Part shown: positions 47,942 through 56,444 of the stretch, piece by piece
Layout of the letters: each line of letters starts with the position of its first letter
Numbering within the stretch: the first letter of the stretch is position 1
Origin: an uncultured Flavobacteriales bacterium
GTDB lineage: Bacteria; Bacteroidota; Bacteroidia; Flavobacteriales; Crocinitomicaceae
Direction: 5' to 3'
Length of the DNA: 64,000 nt
Assembly (NCBI GenBank): GCA_946480085.1
Contig: CAMLHZ010000011.1
Location: forward strand, 1 to 64,000
Made by a program: the position numbers and the translations under genes
The notes under the pieces: generated by a model
Database searches by the model: none
Seen by the model: only the letters and a program-made list of their open reading frames with translations
What the model was told of the DNA's origin: nothing

Positions 47942-48832
47942 ATGAAAAAAGCTCTACTTTTTGCTAGTTTGACAATTGCTGGATTCTCTTTTGGACAATG
48001 TTCTGATCTTATTATTTCTGAATACGTTGAAGGAACAGGTTACAGTAAAGCAATTGAATTGTACAATCCAACAGGATCTGCAATTGACCTTACAGGTTAC
48101 CGTCTTGAACGTTTTTCTAATGGTGATATTACATCTGCAAATGGTGGTGTAACAAATCTTACAGGAACAGTTCAGCCTTATTCGACTTTTGTAATTGTGA
48201 ACAACAATGCAACTGGAGTTGATCCGGTTTTATTGGCTATGGGAGATCAATTGGATAACCAATACCCAGCTCCAACTTATATGAATGGAAACGATGCGAT
48301 CGTTTTGTATAAGAATACAACTATCGTTGATATTTTTGGAAAAACAGGAGATGCAACAATTGCAACTTCAGCTGGTTGGAGTGATATGGCGCCATACGAT
48401 GGTTCTGCCGGAGCAATTTGGACAGAAAACCAAACACTTATTAGAAAGGCTACAGTTACTCAAGGTGTTACTGTTAATCCGGGTACGTTCATCGTAACTC
48501 AACAATGGGATTCATTACCTGTAAATACATTTAGCCAATTGGGTGCTCACACATGTGATTGCGAACTTTCTGTAGGTGAATTGAATAAAGTGGCAATGGA
48601 AGTTTATCCAAATCCAGCTGGAAATGGAGTTGTTTTCGTTAACGCTGCTCAAAACATTCAATCTGTTTCTATCGTTAGTATGACTGGTGAGATCGTTCTT
48701 CAAGTGGAAAACACAACAGTATCTAAGTTGGTTCAATTGAACGCTGAAGGATTGAAAAAAGGAGTATACGTAGTTAAAGTAAACTTTAGCGATGCATATT
48801 CTACGTCAACTTCAAGTTTGATTATCCAGTAA
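47942..48832 (+). CDS. Lamin-tail-domain T9SS-secreted protein
   Basis: Start at 47942 gives 296 aa with a clear signal peptide (MKKALLFASLTIAGFSFGQ). The longer frame from 47885 adds 19 implausible residues. The lamin tail domain covers about 20-180 (LIISEYVEGTGYSKAIELYNP, abbreviated; LTGYRLERFSNG, GNDAIVLYKN). The C-terminal 75 aa are a type A T9SS tail (VYPNPAGNGVVF, KKGVYVVKV). Lamin tail domains are often part of secreted bacterial nucleases; here the domain stands alone. It is the first gene of the operon that also encodes the TonB receptor, endonuclease I and 5'-nucleotidase. Confidence 0.9.
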   Translation: MKKALLFASLTIAGFSFGQCSDLIISEYVEGTGYSKAIELYNPTGSAIDLTGYRLERFSNGDITSANGGVTNLTGTVQPYSTFVIVNNNATGVDPVLLAMGDQLDNQYPAPTYMNGNDAIVLYKNTTIVDIFGKTGDATIATSAGWSDMAPYDGSAGAIWTENQTLIRKATVTQGVTVNPGTFIVTQQWDSLPVNTFSQLGAHTCDCELSVGELNKVAMEVYPNPAGNGVVFVNAAQNIQSVSIVSMTGEIVLQVENTTVSKLVQLNAEGLKKGVYVVKVNFSDAYSTSTSSLIIQ

Positions 48833-48873
48833 TTGGATAGTAAAAGTTTCGTACTGAAACCATTATAAGTTTT

Positions 48874-51606
48874 ATGAAATCTATTCTTGCAGCACTTTCG
48901 TTTGTGTTCTCTATGACTTTTGCCTTCTCTCAGGAGAAAGTAACGCTTAGCGGAACAGTGTATGATGACGAAGCGAAAGAAACAATCATTGCAGCGAAAG
49001 TTACTTGTGACGGTCAAACTGTTTTGTCTGATGTCGATGGGAAATACTCTTTTAAAGTAGCGCCTAACAAAACATACACTGTAGTTGTTGTTTTTGATGA
49101 ATTCGAAACCATCACTCAGTCTGTTGCTGTTGGTAATGAGTCAACCGTGGTTGATTTCAATATGAAAGGTGCCGGAAAGAACATTGATGAAGTTGAAATT
49201 AAGGCTGAACTAGGTAAAGCACGTGAAACTCCCATTGCATTCTCAACTTTAGATGCAAAAAAGATTCAGGAAGAATTAGGAACCCGTGATTTACCGATGG
49301 TTCTGAACTCAACTCCTGGAGCTTATGCAACTGAGCAAGGTGGTGGTGCAGGTGATGCACGTATTTCTATTCGTGGATTTGACCAAAGAAATGTTGCTGT
49401 TTTAGTAGATGGTGTTCCTGTAAACGACATGGAAAACGGTCAGGTTTACTGGAGTAACTGGGATGGTTTAGGTGATATTACGCGCTACATGCAAGTGCAG
49501 CGTGGACTTGGAGCATCAAAACTTTCAATTGTTTCCGTTGGTGGTACAATGAACATTGTTACCAGAGGAATTGATCAGAAAATGAGTGCTTCTGTTAAGC
49601 AGGAAGTAAACAATTATGGTTTATACAAAACTTCTTTCGGTTACAACAGTGGAATTTTAAAAGGAAACTGGGGTGTTACGCTTGCGGGATCAAGAAAATG
49701 GGGTTCAAGCTTTGCTGATGCTACATATGATGATGCGTGGTCATACTTCCTGAAAGTTCAAAAACGTTTCGACAAACATTTGATCAGTTTTGGAGTGAAT
49801 GGTGCACCACAATCGCACGGTCAGCGTACAACACGTTTGCCAATTGCTGTAATCGATGAAAAGTTGGCTGAAAGGGCTGGTGTAAATTACCGCGAGCAGT
49901 TAGACTCATTATCGAATGTGAGTAGTGCCGGATGGACAACGCCAACGCAAGGTGCAAGAGGAATTCGTTACAATCCGAATTGGGGATATTTGAATGGAAA
50001 AGAGTTCAATGAAAAAGTGAACTTCTTCCATAAACCACAATTCAACTTAACGCATTCATGGACTCCAACGAAGAAGTTTAGCATGTCAACTGTATTGTAT
50101 GCTTCAGTTGGTAGAGGTGGAGGAACTTCAACAAGATCAACTCCAGCGCGTGACACATTAACAGGATTGTACGATTTTCAAGCGGTTTACGATTACAATT
50201 CAACAACGTTTACACCCTCTTATAGTACAACGGAGCATTCATCAAGTAACTACTTGCGTGCAGCAAACAATGACCACCAATGGTTTGGAATTTTGTCTAC
50301 CGCAAATTACAAGATCAATGAGAACTGGACTTCAATGTTAGGAATTGATGCACGTTATTACAAAGGATCACACTACCAAAGTGTTTATGACTTGATGGGA
50401 GGTGATTACGCAATTGATAACTCAGATAAAAACCAACCAAAAGGTGCCGGAAATACTTCTTATGGAATGAAACGTGAAGGTGATAAGGTTTCTTATTACA
50501 ATGATGCTTTTGTGAAATGGGGCGGAGTTTTTGGTCAGGTGGAATATAAAAAGAACAAGTGGAGTACATTTATGACTGCATCACTTTCTGAAACAGGTTA
50601 TCAACGTGTAGATTACTTCAAGAAGAAAGATCTTGTTCTTGCTGATACAACGTTAGTTCAAGCAGTTGGTTATGGAGATACTGTAACTTACAATGGTCAG
50701 AAATACTCGAACAGTTCTGCTGAAGCGCGTTTTGCAACAACAGATGAGAAATGGTTCTTAGGTGGAACTTTCAAAACAGGTGCTAATTACAATATCAACG
50801 ATAATCATAACGTATTCATGAACATGGGGTATTTGAATATTGCGCCCAAGATGAATGCGGTTTTTGATAACAATAACATGGCTTTCCTTGAGATTGAAAA
50901 TCAAAAGGTATATTCAGTTGAATTGGGTTATGGTTACAGAACCAAGAAGGTTGCTGCAAATGTTAATGCATACTATACACTTTGGGAAAATAAACCGCAG
51001 CAAACTACTCCAACTGTAGTTACAGCTGACGGAACGTTCTCTTACAACATTAATGGTTTGGATGCACTTCACAAAGGAATTGAGTTTGATGTGAATTACA
51101 AATTGATGAAGAACCTGAGTGTTGAAGGATTAGCCTCTATCGGAGATTGGAAAACAATTTCAGGAAGTATCGTTCAAATCGTTGATAACGACGGTAATAT
51201 TGTTGAAACACTTGACTTTAGTGCAAAGAACGTTCATGTTGGAGATGCTGCTCAAGTTCAATTAGGAGGAAGTGTTCGCTACGAGATCATTAAAAATCTT
51301 TATCTAAAAGTTCGTTATACTTATTTCGGTAAGAACTATGCGAATTTTGATCCAACTGCTTTGGTTGGTGCAAATAAAGATCGTGAATCATGGCAAATGC
51401 CGAATTACTCTTTGGTAGATTTCAACTTTGGTTACGATTTATCATTCGCAAAATACAGAATGACAATTAGCGGAGGTTTAATGAATGCTTTGAATGCGTT
51501 CTATATTACAGATGCTCAAAACGGACTAGGTTTTAACGCTTCTTCAGCAACGGTTTTTGTTGGAATGGGAAGACGTTTCAATGTAGGAGTTAAAATAGGG
51601 TTTTAA
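48874..51606 (+). CDS. TonB-dependent outer-membrane receptor
   Basis: This 910-aa receptor has a signal peptide (about 1-19), a CarboxypepD_reg-like domain (about 22-100; VTLSGTVYDDEAKE, SDVDGKYSFKV), a plug domain (about 110-235; GDARISIRGFDQRNVAVLVDG, quoted as RISIRGFDQRN, and VQRGLGASKLS) and a 22-strand-type barrel ending in Phe (FNVGVKIGF). It imports a substrate across the outer membrane using TonB-ExbBD energy. No SusD partner is present. Its position between a lamin-tail protein and a secreted nuclease suggests a nucleic-acid-derived substrate or phosphate, which is inference. It lies 41 bp after the first gene and 23 bp before the nuclease gene. Confidence 0.93.
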   Translation: MKSILAALSFVFSMTFAFSQEKVTLSGTVYDDEAKETIIAAKVTCDGQTVLSDVDGKYSFKVAPNKTYTVVVVFDEFETITQSVAVGNESTVVDFNMKGAGKNIDEVEIKAELGKARETPIAFSTLDAKKIQEELGTRDLPMVLNSTPGAYATEQGGGAGDARISIRGFDQRNVAVLVDGVPVNDMENGQVYWSNWDGLGDITRYMQVQRGLGASKLSIVSVGGTMNIVTRGIDQKMSASVKQEVNNYGLYKTSFGYNSGILKGNWGVTLAGSRKWGSSFADATYDDAWSYFLKVQKRFDKHLISFGVNGAPQSHGQRTTRLPIAVIDEKLAERAGVNYREQLDSLSNVSSAGWTTPTQGARGIRYNPNWGYLNGKEFNEKVNFFHKPQFNLTHSWTPTKKFSMSTVLYASVGRGGGTSTRSTPARDTLTGLYDFQAVYDYNSTTFTPSYSTTEHSSSNYLRAANNDHQWFGILSTANYKINENWTSMLGIDARYYKGSHYQSVYDLMGGDYAIDNSDKNQPKGAGNTSYGMKREGDKVSYYNDAFVKWGGVFGQVEYKKNKWSTFMTASLSETGYQRVDYFKKKDLVLADTTLVQAVGYGDTVTYNGQKYSNSSAEARFATTDEKWFLGGTFKTGANYNINDNHNVFMNMGYLNIAPKMNAVFDNNNMAFLEIENQKVYSVELGYGYRTKKVAANVNAYYTLWENKPQQTTPTVVTADGTFSYNINGLDALHKGIEFDVNYKLMKNLSVEGLASIGDWKTISGSIVQIVDNDGNIVETLDFSAKNVHVGDAAQVQLGGSVRYEIIKNLYLKVRYTYFGKNYANFDPTALVGANKDRESWQMPNYSLVDFNFGYDLSFAKYRMTISGGLMNALNAFYITDAQNGLGFNASSATVFVGMGRRFNVGVKIGF

Positions 51607-51629
51607 ACAAAGATCATAAAACGAAAAGA

Positions 51630-53798
51630 ATGAAAAGAATTATTTACTCAACACTTCTTGTGTTACTGGTTGCAATTACTGCTCAGGCTCAAGCGGTTTT
51701 ACCAACGAGTTGGAGTTTTCCAACTACGACGTTCCCAACTGGATGGACATCTACAGGAACTGCTTATTACTCGGCTTCAGGAAATACGCCTCCAGCTTTG
51801 AAATTTGACAATACTGGTGACGATTTGATTATCAATTTCAACAGTAATCCAGGTAACCTGACTTATTATATTGCTGGAAATAGTTTCTCTGGTGGAACAT
51901 TTACAGTTCAAGAATCTGATTTGGGTACAGTTTGGACAACGCTTCATACATTTACTGCTCCTCCAGCAGCAACCTATACGCAGTTTACTGACGTTCCTCA
52001 AAGTACAACACGTTTTATTCGTTTTATCTATACCAATAAGGTGTCTGGTAACATTGGATTGGATGACGTTAATATTGCTGTTGGTGCTGCAGGTCCTGCT
52101 CAAGAAATTAATGTTACTCAAGGAGCAACAACTATTGTGAACGGTGGAACGCATACTATGTCTTCTCCAGTGCTTACAACAACTCCTGTAACATTTACAA
52201 TTGAAAACCTTGGAACTGCAAACACATTGAACATTTCAAGTGCGGTTTTGTCTGGACCAAATGCAGCAGACTTTGCTGTGAATTCATCTCCTTCAACAGT
52301 TAATGCAACCTCAAATGCTCCTTTGGTAATTGATTTTACACCAACATTGGCTGGAACAAGAACGGCAGTTTTGACAATTAATAGTAATGATGCTGACGAA
52401 GCAGCTTACGTAATCAACTTGAACGGAATTGGTGGAAGTTACGCTTCTGAACCTTTGGCTCAAGCAACGAACTTACAATTCTCTAACGTTAAGACTTATC
52501 GTTTAACGGGATCGTTTACAGCTTCGGGATCAAATCCTGATGGATACTTGGTTCTTCGTAAAAAAGGATCAGCAATTACAGGTGTTCCAGCTGACGGAAC
52601 TGTTTATGATCGTGGAGATATCGTTGGTGATGCTCAGGTTGTTTTCAGTGGAACGGCTACTAACTTTACACCAAATAACATTATTGCAGGTACAGGATAT
52701 TATTTCGCTGTTTACGCATTTAACGGACCAGGTGTTTATAGAAATTACCTGACAACACTTCCACTTACAGGAAACGTAACTACTCCTGCTACAATGCAGC
52801 CAGCAACGTACTACAACGGAATCAATACTTCAAGTCCAACTTTTGTTGCTGACTTGCATGCGTTGATCAATCCTCACCAAATGCAGTTCTACAGTAACTA
52901 CGCAACATTAATGGTAGGTGGGTTTGCTGCTCGTGATACTGTAGATAATCAACGTGTCATTACTTGTGTTTACAGTGGAGAGAATAAAGTATACATTGAA
53001 CCTTTTGATTTTACGACAAACGGTTTCAGTCGTGAGCACACATATCCTCATAGCTGGATGCCTACAAATCCTGCTCAAAGCTTACCAGAGTATAATGATT
53101 ATCACCATTTGTTCCCAACAAACCAAGACATGGCTAATGCTGTAAGAAGTAACTATCCGCTTGGTGAAGTTGTTAACGTAACTTCAACTTACCTTGGAGC
53201 GAAATACGGAACTGATGCAAACGGACATATTGTTTACGAGCCACGTGATGAACACAAAGGTGATGCAGCTCGTGCTATGATGTATGAAGCAACTTGTTAT
53301 ACAACTGTAACTGGAAATAACTGGGGATTCCCAAATCCAATCAGTGGTTCTATCACATATGGTCAAGATCAATATGTATTGAAGCAATGGCATTACCAGG
53401 ATCCTCCAAGCAACTGGGAGATCGCTCGTAACGATTATATCGATTCATTACAAGATAATCGTAACCCATTCATCGACAGTGTTGATTTTGCTTGTTACAT
53501 CAACTTCGCAAACATGAGTTATGAAGTATTGGGATGTACAGCTGGCGTTGAAGAAGCATTGAGCAATGCATTTATCGCTTACCCAAATCCAACTTCAGGT
53601 TTGTTGACACTACACGTTGACGCAACTACGATTACAGGATACGAAATTCTTGATATGCAAGGAAGAGTTGTTTTAACTGCAATGACTGATAATTCAGTAG
53701 TGGTTAAAGTAAACTGTTCAGCGTTGAAGTCAGGATCTTACATTGTTAAAGCAACAACGCCTTACGGAGTTGCACAACGATCATTGATTATCGATTAA
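51630..53798 (+). CDS. Secreted endonuclease I (EndA/NucM type) with T9SS tail
   Basis: The 722-aa protein has a signal peptide (MKRIIYSTLLVLLVAITAQAQ), a jelly-roll-like domain (about 22-150) and an ASPM/SPD2/Hydin-type domain (about 155-270; VLTINSNDADEAAYVI). An FN3-like domain (about 275-390) leads into the endonuclease I catalytic domain (about 395-640) with FSREHTYPHSWM at about 465, DYHHLFPTNQ at about 489 and RSNYPLGEV at about 505, the His-Asn metal-site pattern of the family. The tail (AYPNPTSGLLTL, SGSYIVKAT) is type A T9SS. It should degrade extracellular or biofilm DNA/RNA non-specifically. Confidence 0.94.
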   Translation: MKRIIYSTLLVLLVAITAQAQAVLPTSWSFPTTTFPTGWTSTGTAYYSASGNTPPALKFDNTGDDLIINFNSNPGNLTYYIAGNSFSGGTFTVQESDLGTVWTTLHTFTAPPAATYTQFTDVPQSTTRFIRFIYTNKVSGNIGLDDVNIAVGAAGPAQEINVTQGATTIVNGGTHTMSSPVLTTTPVTFTIENLGTANTLNISSAVLSGPNAADFAVNSSPSTVNATSNAPLVIDFTPTLAGTRTAVLTINSNDADEAAYVINLNGIGGSYASEPLAQATNLQFSNVKTYRLTGSFTASGSNPDGYLVLRKKGSAITGVPADGTVYDRGDIVGDAQVVFSGTATNFTPNNIIAGTGYYFAVYAFNGPGVYRNYLTTLPLTGNVTTPATMQPATYYNGINTSSPTFVADLHALINPHQMQFYSNYATLMVGGFAARDTVDNQRVITCVYSGENKVYIEPFDFTTNGFSREHTYPHSWMPTNPAQSLPEYNDYHHLFPTNQDMANAVRSNYPLGEVVNVTSTYLGAKYGTDANGHIVYEPRDEHKGDAARAMMYEATCYTTVTGNNWGFPNPISGSITYGQDQYVLKQWHYQDPPSNWEIARNDYIDSLQDNRNPFIDSVDFACYINFANMSYEVLGCTAGVEEALSNAFIAYPNPTSGLLTLHVDATTITGYEILDMQGRVVLTAMTDNSVVVKVNCSALKSGSYIVKATTPYGVAQRSLIID

Positions 53799-53802
53799 AA
53801 CA

Positions 53803-54522
53803 ATGAAGATGAAATTTTTCATCCCATTTACATTAATACAAGGAGCAGGTCTGATGGCCTGCTCTTCTGTTTCAGAGCATCAGGTTTACATCGAAACCAA
53901 TAGTGCTGTTGTTGGAGCTACTGCGCCGAATGCACGTATGGACTCTATAATTGCTCCTTATTCTGTTCAGGTAAAAGCAAAAATGGGGAAAGTTATTGGT
54001 GAATGTAAAATTGAAATGCTGGCTCAACGTCCAAGTAGTAATCTTGGAAATTGGACTTGCGATTTGATGCTTGAGTATGCAAAAGATTCAATGGGCCTGA
54101 GAGATGAACCTGTAATTGCCCTTTATAATTTTGGTGGTTTAAGAGCAGCTATTACTGTTGGACCGGTTACTTACGGAACCATTTTTCAGGTGATGCCTTT
54201 TGATAATGTATTAGGAGCCGTAAAACTTCCACTTCCTGTTTTAGAGGAGATGTTGGCGTATTTAAAAGCAAAGAATGGTGAACCTATTGGTGGATTTAAA
54301 ATAGTCAAGGGAGAACTTGTTTTACCTACCGAAGCAAAATCGAAGGGCTATGTTTGGGTGGTAACGAACGATTTTCTCATAAATGGCGGAGATAACATGT
54401 TGTTTCTGGGTAAGTATCAGGAGCGTAAGGAAAGTAACAAATTATTAAGAAATCTTTTGATCGAAGGCGTCCAAAAAACACGTAATTTAGAGATTCACTC
54501 GGAAGACAGAATTACATTTTAA
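53803..54522 (+). CDS. Lipoprotein carrying the 5'-nucleotidase C-terminal (substrate-binding) domain
   Basis: This 239-aa protein has a short hydrophobic signal and a lipobox (LMAC, Cys20). The rest is the 5_nucleotid_C domain: LGNWTCDLMLEYA at about 85 (family pattern E...N..AD), ALYNFGGLRAAI at about 108, which matches the N-G-G-R substrate motif, MPFDNVL at about 132 and NDFLINGGDNM at about 190. In UshA-type enzymes this domain holds the nucleotide base and is fused behind the catalytic domain. Here it is a separate gene, placed before the catalytic gene. Only 4 bp separate it from the nuclease gene and 9 bp from the next start codon. Confidence 0.9.
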   Translation: MKMKFFIPFTLIQGAGLMACSSVSEHQVYIETNSAVVGATAPNARMDSIIAPYSVQVKAKMGKVIGECKIEMLAQRPSSNLGNWTCDLMLEYAKDSMGLRDEPVIALYNFGGLRAAITVGPVTYGTIFQVMPFDNVLGAVKLPLPVLEEMLAYLKAKNGEPIGGFKIVKGELVLPTEAKSKGYVWVVTNDFLINGGDNMLFLGKYQERKESNKLLRNLLIEGVQKTRNLEIHSEDRITF

Positions 54523-54531
54523 GTGACTGAT

Positions 54532-55443
54532 ATGAAAAGGAGAGATTTTATTCAACGGGCAGGAATGATTGCCGGAGCAGCAGCTCTTGCACCTGCTTTG
54601 TTGTCAGCAGGGAAGAAGGGAAAGAAATTGGTAATTCTTCATACAAACGATACCCATTCGAACATTGAACCTTTTCCTGCAAGTCATTCCAAATATCCCA
54701 ATCAAGGTGGTGTTTCGAGAAGAGCTACTTTGATAGATAAAATCCGAATGGAAAACGATAACGTCTTGCTTTTGGATGCAGGTGACATTTTTCAGGGAAC
54801 TCCTTATTTCAATGAGTTTAAGGGTGAGTTGGAAATGAAGGTAATGCAGGAAATGAAATACGATGTGGTTACACTTGGTAATCATGATTTCGATATTGGA
54901 ATGGAGGCCTACGTTTCGGCGCATAAGAATGCCACTTTTCCTGTAGTAAATTGTAATTACGATTTTGGGATGACTCCTTTGGCTGCTTTGGTGAAGAAAT
55001 CAGTAATTATTAAAAAGGCTGGATATAAGATTGGAATTCTTGGAGTTGGAATCGATTTAACAGGTCTTGTTCCTGCTTCTAACTTTGCAGGAATGACTTA
55101 TACTGATCCAATTGCAGCCGCAAATAAAGAAGCAGCATATTTGAGAAAGAAAGGTTGTGACTTAATCATTTGTCTTTCACATTTGGGATATGAGTTTATG
55201 GATGCAAATAAGGTTTGCGACAAACATTTAGCTGCTCAAACAAAGAACATTGACATTATTCTTGGTGGACACACACACACATTCTTAACTGAACCGCAAG
55301 GTTTTAAGAATGCTGAAGGAAAAAATGTGATCGTGAATCAAGTAGGTTATGCTGGTTTGTTCCTTGGCAAGATTGATGTGACTTTTGATCATACAGATAA
55401 CAGTAACATTACTTATCAGGCAAAACCGTTGGATATTGTTTAA
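54532..55443 (+). CDS. Tat-exported metallophosphatase, 5'-nucleotidase catalytic subunit
   Basis: I choose ATG 54532 (303 aa) rather than the in-frame GTG at 54523, because it puts the twin-arginine motif RRDFIQ directly at the N-terminus (MKRRDFIQRAGMIAGAAALA). The calcineurin-like metal motifs are complete: ILHTNDTHS at about 34, LLDAGDIFQG at about 80, LGNHDFD at about 113, ICLSHLG at about 209 and GGHTHTF at about 243. The family's C-terminal domain is missing and is supplied by the preceding gene. The pair should hydrolyse nucleotides to nucleoside and phosphate in the periplasm or at the membrane. It is the last gene of the operon. Confidence 0.93.
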   Translation: MKRRDFIQRAGMIAGAAALAPALLSAGKKGKKLVILHTNDTHSNIEPFPASHSKYPNQGGVSRRATLIDKIRMENDNVLLLDAGDIFQGTPYFNEFKGELEMKVMQEMKYDVVTLGNHDFDIGMEAYVSAHKNATFPVVNCNYDFGMTPLAALVKKSVIIKKAGYKIGILGVGIDLTGLVPASNFAGMTYTDPIAAANKEAAYLRKKGCDLIICLSHLGYEFMDANKVCDKHLAAQTKNIDIILGGHTHTFLTEPQGFKNAEGKNVIVNQVGYAGLFLGKIDVTFDHTDNSNITYQAKPLDIV

Positions 55444-55592
55444 AGATCAAAACTTCGATTGAACCTTTGAACGCTTTCAGCAGTTAAACCTGTTTTCTAC
55501 CTAAACGTTGGTATTTTACCGTTTTGATCCTCAACCAATTTTCAACGGCACAATTATTGTGTTAAATTGTCGTTAAATAGAAAAATCATAAT

Positions 55593-56297
55593 ATGAAACG
55601 TACCTTACTAGCATTCCTATTACTGTCGCAGATTGCACCATCTTTCGCTCAGGAAGAAGAGAAAATTGTTTACGTGCACACCAATCGTGGACCACGAAAC
55701 GAAAGAGAGTACAAAACTGTAAACGTTACCAATGTTTATAAATTTGACCCTGTTCAAATGCTTACCGGACAAATTTTATTCGGAATTGAACATTACATGA
55801 GCGAAAAATCAACCATCGAGTTTGAAGTTGGACCTACCATTTCAAATGTTGGAATTAATATTGGACATTTAGGTTCAAACTCAAGTGGTGATTCCAGAAT
55901 GGGTATTGCATCTACACTGGCTTTCAGATATTATCCAAGTGATGATACGCCAGCGCCAAATAAGTTCTACGTTGGACCAAAAATTGAGTTTAGAAATTAC
56001 AATTACCTGTATCAGGCAACTGACATGTATGGTGAACCAATTTCAGGTCAATACAAAGGTTATGAAAACTATTTCCGCTTTATGTTCAACTTTGGTAAAC
56101 AATATTGGTTGTCTAGCACTTTCTCAATGGATGTTTACGGTGGACTTGGGATTGGAAACATCAGCTCAAAATCTTCACAGGTTTCACATGAATACAATTA
56201 TCAAACCCAAACGTATGAAGACGTTGTAGTTACACGTTACAACACGGATGCAATGGTAATGGCTGAATTTGGGGTGAAATTCGGAATTGGACAATAG
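55593..56297 (+). CDS. Outer-membrane beta-barrel protein, unknown function
   Basis: This 234-aa protein has a signal peptide (about 1-19, ending PSFAQ). It has alternating amphipathic strands rich in Tyr/Phe/Gly (EHYMSEKSTIEFEVG, LAFRYYPSD, FYVGPKIEFRNYNY, MAEFGVKFGIG), which is the pattern of an eight- to ten-stranded outer-membrane barrel similar to DUF3575-type proteins. No specific function is evident. It lies 149 bp downstream of the nuclease/nucleotidase operon with its own upstream repeats, so co-regulation is possible but not shown. A strong terminator follows. Confidence 0.75.
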   Translation: MKRTLLAFLLLSQIAPSFAQEEEKIVYVHTNRGPRNEREYKTVNVTNVYKFDPVQMLTGQILFGIEHYMSEKSTIEFEVGPTISNVGINIGHLGSNSSGDSRMGIASTLAFRYYPSDDTPAPNKFYVGPKIEFRNYNYLYQATDMYGEPISGQYKGYENYFRFMFNFGKQYWLSSTFSMDVYGGLGIGNISSKSSQVSHEYNYQTQTYEDVVVTRYNTDAMVMAEFGVKFGIGQ

Positions 56298-56339
56298 AAA
56301 GGTCATTTCGAGAATCTCAGCGACCTAGGATTATAAATT

Positions 56340-56370
56340 AAGCCGTGTATGAATTTCATACACGGTTTTT
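56340..56370 (+). terminator. Rho-independent terminator after the barrel protein gene
   Basis: A 13-bp stem (aagccgtgtatga / tcatacacggttt, one wobble) with a 3-nt loop ends in five T. Confidence 0.85.
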
Positions 56371-56384
56371 CGTTTTGAAAAAGT

Positions 56385-56433
56385 GCCACGAATTCATGAA
56401 TCTTAGGTTTTAAGAAAATGACAAATTCGTGGC
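56385..56433. repeat. REP-like inverted repeat, CACGAATT family
   Basis: The arms gccacgaatt (56385-56394) and aattcgtggc (56424-56433) are perfectly complementary across a 29-nt AT-rich loop. The repeat sits between two convergent transcription units. Confidence 0.75.
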
Positions 56434-56444
56434 TAATTGATTTG

